From: Prunus persica
Taxonomy: Eukaryota > Streptophyta > Magnoliopsida > Rosales > Rosaceae
Reading direction: 5' to 3'
DNA length: 64,000 bases
Assembly: GCF_000346465.2 (NCBI RefSeq)
Contig: NC_034011.1
Span: 16,595,213-16,659,212, forward strand
In this document: piece after piece, positions 57,468 to 64,000 of the stretch
How the letters are laid out: each line of letters opens with the position of its first letter
How positions within the stretch are numbered: the first letter of the stretch is position 1
Notes under the pieces: model-generated
Seen by the model: only the letters and a program-made list of their open reading frames with translations
The model's database searches: none
Told to the model about the DNA's origin: nothing
Made by a program: the position numbers and the translations under genes

Positions 57468-59225
57468 ATGGATGCTGCTGATGCGCTTGATCGATCATCG
57501 TTGACCTTTCCTCTAGTGTGTGATGAAAGGCAACAATATGAGGAAGTAGAGGCAATTGACCGTGATCACCAAACTAAAACAACCTCTGTTTTGAAAACTT
57601 GTTTCAATGGACTCAATGCCCTATCTGGTACTTCTCCTTGTTATATACCATTGTTTTAACGTAGTATTGTTTTTTGTTTGGTATTCTAGCATTTCTTCTC
57701 ACTAGCTATCGACAATTGCTTCAACATTTCACTTATTCATGAAAATCCAATAATATATATGTATGTATGTATGTGTAGGCAGCTGAACCTCATCTTGAGA
57801 CTGTAAAATATCAAATGAATGAGCCAAAATTTTCTCTTTTTAATTTGGTTTCAGGAGTTGGGATGCTATCAGTTCCTTATGCACTCTCATCAGGAGGGTG
57901 GCTAAGCTTGATACTTCTTTTTGTAATTGCTGTTGCTGCCTTTTACTCAGGCTTGTTAATTCAAAGATGCATGGATGAAGGTTCTACTATAAGAACTTAT
58001 CCTGACATTGGTGAACATGCATTTGGGAAAAAGGGAAAAATAGTTCTGTCAATTTTCATGAACACAGAACTCTACTTAGTTGCAACATCTTTCCTAATTC
58101 TGGAAGGAGATAACCTACACGACTTATTTCCAAAAATGAAATTGGAAGTGGCTGGATTAACAATTAGTGGGAAGAAGTGCTTTACAATACTTGGTGGACT
58201 TATTGTTCTGCCAACTGTGTGGTTTGATAGCCTCAGCCTTCTTTCTTATGTCTCTGCAAGTGGGGTTTTTTCATCTGTTATCATTATTGGGTCAATTTTG
58301 TGGACTGCTGTTTTTGATGGAATTGGATTTCACCAAGAGGGATCGGTACCGCTTAATTGGAGTGGAATCCCTACTGCTGTTAGCTTATATGCCTTCTGCT
58401 ATTGTGCGCATCCAGTGTTCCCTACGCTCTACAAATCAATGAAAAACAAACGTCAGTTCCCGAATGTAAGTACAAAATGTGAGCTTGACATACATTGTTG
58501 GCCGATTTCCTAACATCTAAAGTTTTAGTGATGGTTAACCTAGTAGGATAGCCTTCTTTACAAGAGGTCCTAAATGCGTTAAAGATAAATGATGTTACTA
58601 TAATATGGATATCACAAGTATATCTTACACGTTAAAGATAAATGAGATTTAGCGTATGCATGCTTTGGTGCTTACTAATTTTCAATCTGTTGTTTCTTTG
58701 CTGCAGGTCCTCCTCGTGTGCTTTATTTTATGCACCCTTGGTTATGCATCAATGGCAGTTTTAGGGTACTTAATGTTCGGGTCAACAGTAGAATCACAGA
58801 TAACTTTAAACCTCCCAACCAAAGAACTTAGCTCAAAAATCGCAATATGGACCACCCTTATCAATCCATTATCCAAATATGCTTTAATGGTTACACCAAT
58901 CCTAAATACTGCCCAAAATTGGTTTCCAAGTTGCTGCAAAAAAAGTCGAAGCTTCCGCCTATTTCTCAGCACTTCCTTGGTAATCAGCAGTGTCATAGTA
59001 GCTTTGGCTATACCTTTTTTTGCTTATCTCATGTCTCTGGTTGGAGCATTTTTGAGTGTCACAGCTTCACTTATTATACCATGCCTTTGCTACCTTAAAA
59101 TTTCAGGTACTTATCGAAATCTCGGATGCGAAATGTTGATTATAGGGTGTATAATTTTGATGGGAGTTGTAGTTGCCATAGTTGGTACTTACACATCTCT
59201 ACAACAAATAATAGAGCATTTGTAA
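57468..59225 (+). CDS. Vacuolar amino-acid transporter, AVT1-like
   Basis: Three exons (57468-57627, 57855-58465, 58707-59225) join in frame to 429 residues. A ~50-residue polar N-terminus is followed by the AAAP-family core, beginning NALSGVGMLSVPYALSSGGW. Further hallmarks are TYPDIGEHAFG, LYLVATSFLILEGDNLHDLF, LLSYVSASGVFSS, ASMAVLGYLMFG, ITLNLPT and LINPLSKYALMVTPI. About ten or eleven hydrophobic segments are visible. These blocks match the plant AVT1 clade, proton-coupled neutral amino-acid exporters or importers of the vacuole. Substrate and direction are not determined by sequence. The gene appears intact. Confidence 0.92.
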
Positions 59226-61053
59226 ATTAGTGTACCGGCTTCCTTTTTTTTTTTTTGACAATGTATTAATTCCTTGCTGAGGTTTATGTTAATCCACACA
59301 GTATGTTAAAGAAATAGATAATCAGAGATGGAGAGCTTTAACAGAGACGAAAATTTCAAACTAAATATTCCTACTAACTTTCGTGCTCACCAGCTTTTTG
59401 CTATTTATGATAAAAACTCAGTTTCTTTTCTCATAACTTTTGATTTACGTACGATCGCTTATGTGCTCGTCTCGACTTCCTCTCTATTCATTTTTGGACC
59501 AAATTAAGGTTAAGAAATAAATAAAGTCTTCCAAAATATAGGATTTCGTTAGTAACCTTCAAACCTAATACCGTTTTTCCAGTCCTCATTTTACCAAACA
59601 GTCTTCTCACCATTTCCTTCAACCACTTCATCAATGAAAATTAGCTAATCACCTACTACTTCGAAATCTTTTGAAAATAAAAAAAAAAAACATACCGAAC
59701 ACATGTTTTGTATAATATTTGCGTAATTTTGTAAAAGAATTACTAAGCCAAAAGTGAAAGAGAAAGATATGGCAAGATCATTTCTCTCTCCGTCATGTGT
59801 CAAACCCTGAGCTAAGCTAAAAGTAAGGATAAGATTTTTGAGGAATGGATAAAACATTGCTTTAAAAAATAAAATAAGTTCAATTAAACAGCAAATGTGT
59901 GACGCGATACAAAGCATTAGAGTTTAGATTGCATATTCCCCACCTATTCGTGGCAAACAATTGTGATGAATTCGTATTAAAAAAGAGAGAGGAAATTATT
60001 GTTTCATTTGGGCGGAAATAGTAACAACCTAAGGACTACATATTTCAATAACTAGAAGCAAATGCAAATGAGAGTACAGTTTTGGGATCATTTGCATGAA
60101 ATAAACCCAATTTTGAATTAGATGCCAAAGTGTTGGTGTATTATGACATATTTACAAATTATATATGCCATCAACCCCTCTTTGTTGAGAAGAACTTATA
60201 TATAACAGGGATGCCATTATGGCGGTAGTTCAAACTTATCACGTGTTGCCATGTCGGAAAATTACATTGTCATATCGAAAAGTTAAAACACATGACAATA
60301 TATAATCCCTAAATTTCCTCTGGGAGTCACAATTTGAACCCGTAAGTGAAACCGTACATGCATTAATTAAGGTTGACTAATCTTTTTTTTTTTTGGGAGT
60401 TTGTTAGCATAAATGATATATATATATATATATATATATACCTATTCCTTGTTGGGTATTGGTCCCTTTGCTAGTTTTAGGCAATGACATGTGTAACAAT
60501 ATTTGTATATTTAATATATCCAACATATCTAGATACATTATAATTTTCCTACAGAACAATTAGTGGACATGCCTACTATAATAGTATATAAAGGCAAGAC
60601 ATTTTACCTAAAGGTATAAAATACCATAGGTACATTTCGTAAATTACCTAGTACGTACATTTAGATGTTGTAAAACATCAATCGACACTATAGGTACATA
60701 AATACTCTTTAGAAAGGTACATTATGATTGTATAAGTACATTATTTACATGTAGTTTGTATAGATAAATTATAAATTTACCTACATTATTTATATTAAAA
60801 ATAAGCAAAATATAGGTACATTATTTATCATAGAAAAAATAGGTGTATTTTTGAATATGGGTAATAGGTACATTATTACATTATCCTATTAGATAGACAA
60901 TTCAAAGAATTAAAAAATTTATATTAGGTACATTATCCTATTATTTTATAATAGGTACAATTTTCATAAAATAAAAATAAAAATAGGAACGTTAATTAGA
61001 TGATAAATAATTTGTGTAAGGCACATAGGAATATTTGTGTGTGCATTATTTAC
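59226..61053. other. Gene-poor AT-rich DNA
   Basis: Contains (TA)n at about 60415-60440 and, from about 60590 to 60960, a loose series of aggtacatt/taggtaca motifs spaced tens of bases apart. No gene is recognised. Confidence 0.5.
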
Positions 61054-61842
61054 TAGACATGTTAAACGGGTCTGGCCGGCCCAGCAAGACATGAGTACAA
61101 CTCGTTTAAATGTGGTACAGCACAGCCCAAGTACGATTATTGGTGGGCCGTGCTAGGCATGGCATGAAAGCTTGGAATGTGCTGGGGTAAAAAATTAAGC
61201 CTAATGAACTAGGTTGGCCCACATCCCTAAATGAGTCGTGCGTGGCCCGTAGCCCGCTCTAAGCCCAACACGAACCCACTTTATTAATTAATTTTCTTTT
61301 GTTTTTGTAAGGCCCACTGTCTAATTCTAATTGAAAAAAGGGCCAAATAACCTATAACAGAAATAAAAGCCCATTGTCTTTTAGTAAATTTTTGTTTTCA
61401 TACATATAAATTGTAATTGTTGAATTTATTAATGAAGTGGACTGTTTCAGTTTTCGTTAGTATATTATGACGGTTTCTGCCAAGATTTAGGTAGTTCTTA
61501 CATGTCTTCTTTTATTATTTTTATTTTCTATATACCAAATACCAATGTATATTAAATGAGTATTGCTAATACTTGTAAACATGCACGAGATTTGCAGTTT
61601 CTCATTATTTTGTCTGTTACAAAAGAATCATTGTTTGGATTATAATGTCATTTCCCTTGTTTACAATGTATTTTTTTGCATTAATTCAATATGCTTACAT
61701 GAAATTTCAAGTTAAATGGGCCACGGCCCGTGATGAAATAGACTTGGGCTTTGGGTCAGGAGGTTCACTATTTTAAAAAATGGACTAAGCTGGCACGGCA
61801 AGACTAGAAAAACTGAATGGCGCGGCCCGTTTTACACACCTA
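61054..61842. mobile_element. Non-autonomous hAT-type element (789 bp)
   Basis: Ends TAGACATGTTAAACGGGTC and, on the other strand, TAGGTGTGTAAAACGGGCC. The flanks TTATTTAC and TTACTTAC (61046-61053, 61843-61850) are an 8-bp target duplication with one mismatch. Subterminal regions are rich in GGCCCG/CGGGCC motifs. No transposase frame was found. Confidence 0.82.
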
Positions 61843-63544
61843 TTACTTACCCCAAAAAATAAAAAAATTGTGACTGCATTAATATATAGGCACAACGTTT
61901 AATCCTCATGTGGGATTGTATGTGCCAAATATTTTTAAATTTTAAAAAATTGATGTGTGAGTAGCCAAATTTGTAAAAAACTGCAAATTTAGGAGGAAAG
62001 AAATCAACACAATAAATTGAGAAAACAACATTTAATACACCCACATAATAGGGTAAGCTTTAATTATGGTTACTTTTGAAATATGAAAAGTACAATAAAT
62101 CATATTTAAGTTATTTATTGAGTTGAATCTTAGTCATCAGAGTTTACTTATAAAACATTGGGATTTCTTCATTGAAAAAGAAAAGAAAAGAAGAAGGTCT
62201 TTGGTCAACAATACCATTTGCTCTCTCCTTGATGGAACCTCATTGTCAAATCATAAATAGAGAGAATGTGACGCTGTTGACCATATGATGTATATTTTAT
62301 TTTGTCTGTAGGCTGTTCATCTATTTTTATTAATGAAAAATATGCATTTAAAGCTTGTTACGTGATGAACGATACTAGTTTTGAGGAAAGTTTTAATGAA
62401 TACAAGCGAAATTGATGGGTGAATCAAAATTTCAGGGACCTCTTTGATTAATAATTTGAAGATTTGATGACAAAAATGAAGAAATGGAAGATGTTTAGAG
62501 GCCATTTGTGATAAAAACGCTATAAATTAATTATATCTCTCTAGGGTTTTTATAAAATAAAAAAACCTCTTTAGGTTCACGAAGCTATCACGTTAATTAC
62601 CATGCATATCAATTTTGTGCATGGCATTAGATTCTGTTGTAATCCTAATCATCAAGAGAAGAGTACTCCATGTGATAACGTGATTCCTTAATCCGAGCCT
62701 TCTTTGTCGTGCCCCCGTAATATGGGTCATACATGCCGTGCAAAATTAATAGTCCAAATACTCCACCGTTTGAAATCTCCTTCAACTCTTGGTTTATCTT
62801 TGCGCTGGTTACTTCTCTGGTTCTATTTGCTTTTGATTCTTATAGTGAATTTTAGGGATTTTACTTTAACAACTTATTTACATTTCGTTTAGGGCCCGTT
62901 TGAAAAGCAGTTCTTACATTCTACTCTAAAAGGTCCCCGTACATTAAGCACCATAAATTGTATTGTTTGATACCCCAGCCGTAAATTGTTATAAGCATAA
63001 CTCACTAACAAAAGCCATTATACATAATTGGGCTATCAACTCATGAACTTTTTGCTAAAAAATTAAGGAATTATCAACCAACTCATGAACTTGTTGGGAC
63101 AGAGCTTGCGAATCTTTTCGCTTGCAAATCTAAGAGACAAGCTGTGCAGACTGAGCTTGAACTGTAACTCCTACATTGCGCTAGCCCATGAACATGATTG
63201 TTTCCTGATGCCTCTGGAGCCACTTTGATATCCATACATTATTTTTTTAGATAAATGTATCATTATGCTATTCAAGTATACTGAATAACGGTCATTAATT
63301 AGAAATTCTAGCTGATTAAAACACTTATGCCCCATATAAAGAGCGATAGAGCCTCCAAAGGCGGCATGCACAAAATGGGAGAATAATAAAAGACTCAGAT
63401 GAATCATTGTTGGTTTTGATAAAAACATCTCAAATATATTAGATTTGGATTCAATTTAATACTTGAAACAAAACTGAAGTGATGAACATGCTTTATATAC
63501 GGTGAATTTATATATGGCATAATTTTTTATTGAGGACTTTTCCT
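61843..63544. other. Gene-poor AT-rich DNA
   Basis: Only short unsupported open frames. No recognisable gene or element ends. Confidence 0.4.
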
Positions 63545-63660
63545 ATTAAGAAGGGCGATAGCATACTAAACTCACACACACTACACAGATGCTAGGACTC
63601 GAGCCCAGGACCTTGCCTGAGGGAGTAAATAATCTAAGCCACTACACTAGTGGGTCCTTT
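63545..63660 (-). mobile_element. SINE-like tRNA-related repeat
   Basis: On the minus strand, TAGTGTAGTGGCTTAGA resembles an A box and GGTCCTGGGCTCGAGTCCT a B box, about 45 bases apart. A tRNA-unrelated region follows. The 3' tail and target duplication were not resolved. Confidence 0.5.
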
Positions 63661-63863
63661 GCATATATGGCAGATTTAAGTGTGTACATTGTAGGTCCAA
63701 TTCCACATAATAAGGAATAAATATCATTATATCTTTGTTTTGTTCAATGGACGTTTATAGTTGAACTTTTGCTGAGGATGTTGGGGTAAGTACTTTATAA
63801 TGAAATTATTATAATCCACTACTAAGTTTTGAAAATTCTACTAGAGATTTATATAATATATAT

Positions 63864-64000
63864 CAGTCCCCTTCTATTGAGGGATCCCTCAAATAATTTT
63901 ATTTGAGGGACGCCCTTTAGGGTACCCTATAAATTTTTTTTCAACGATCCAAACAATTTATTTTTTAGGTCTTAATTCATAGATCATCCTTACAAAAAAT
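63864..64000. mobile_element. MULE-like MITE, copy C, cut by window end
   Basis: Starts CAGTCCCCTTCTATTGAG and follows copy B (56874-57274) closely for all visible bases, including tttgagggacgccctttagg and cttacaaaaaat. The right end is outside the window. Confidence 0.9.

Noticed and set aside
1..64000. CRISPR arrays, operons, bacterial ribosome binding sites or rRNA genes
   Set aside because: The window is plant nuclear DNA; no such structures were seen, and the only structural RNA gene supported is tRNA-Trp.

Overview
The window is nuclear DNA of a flowering plant, almost certainly a eudicot. Genes have many short GT-AG introns, intergenic DNA is AT-rich with (CT)n, (TA)n and (AAT)n microsatellites, and plant-only families are present (HIPP metallochaperones, GONST nucleotide-sugar transporters, PIF/Harbinger elements with a two-gene layout). 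The overall protein flavour suggests Rosaceae, but that is an inference made without a database search.

Layout. 1-0.6 kb: deleted PIF/Harbinger remnant. 1.4-6.0 kb (+): nine-exon gene joining an HMG box, a plant-mobile-domain-like region and a RING-less SINA/SIAH domain. 7.1-8.4 kb and 14.6-15.9 kb (-): two heavy-metal-associated (HIPP-type) genes, separated by a MITE-rich interval. 16.5-20.7 kb: complete 4.14-kb PIF/Harbinger transposon with TTA target duplications, an intact Myb/SANT-like ORF1 and a transposase spoiled by one stop codon. 21.6-28.3 kb (-): eleven-exon methionyl-tRNA formyltransferase. 28.9-31.6 kb: MITE and a decayed second Harbinger. 32.2-37.1 kb (-): degenerate Ty1/copia retrotransposon carrying a nested hAT element. 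The copia sits in the last visible exon of an unrecognised gene (37.1-38.4 kb, -). 38.7-40.5 kb (-): uncharacterised acidic/basic protein. 42.3-43.4 and 46.4-47.4 kb (+): tandem duplicate single-exon kinases of the MAPKKK17/18-like type. AR2/AAR2 splicing-factor gene fragments lie in opposite orientations beside them. 51.1-52.3 kb (+): GONST3-like nucleotide-sugar transporter. 54.6 kb: tRNA-Trp(CCA). 57.5-59.2 kb (+): AVT1-type vacuolar amino-acid transporter. 59.2-64 kb: gene-poor, with a hAT element, a SINE-like repeat and a MITE running off the end.

The host genes are independent single genes, with no operon or cluster logic. The distinctive content is the multidomain gene at 1.4-6.0 kb and the transposon architecture: several elements with exact target-site duplications, nesting, and insertion into a host gene. 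Splice models were built by hand from GT/AG sites and frame continuity. Untranslated ends are mostly undefined.
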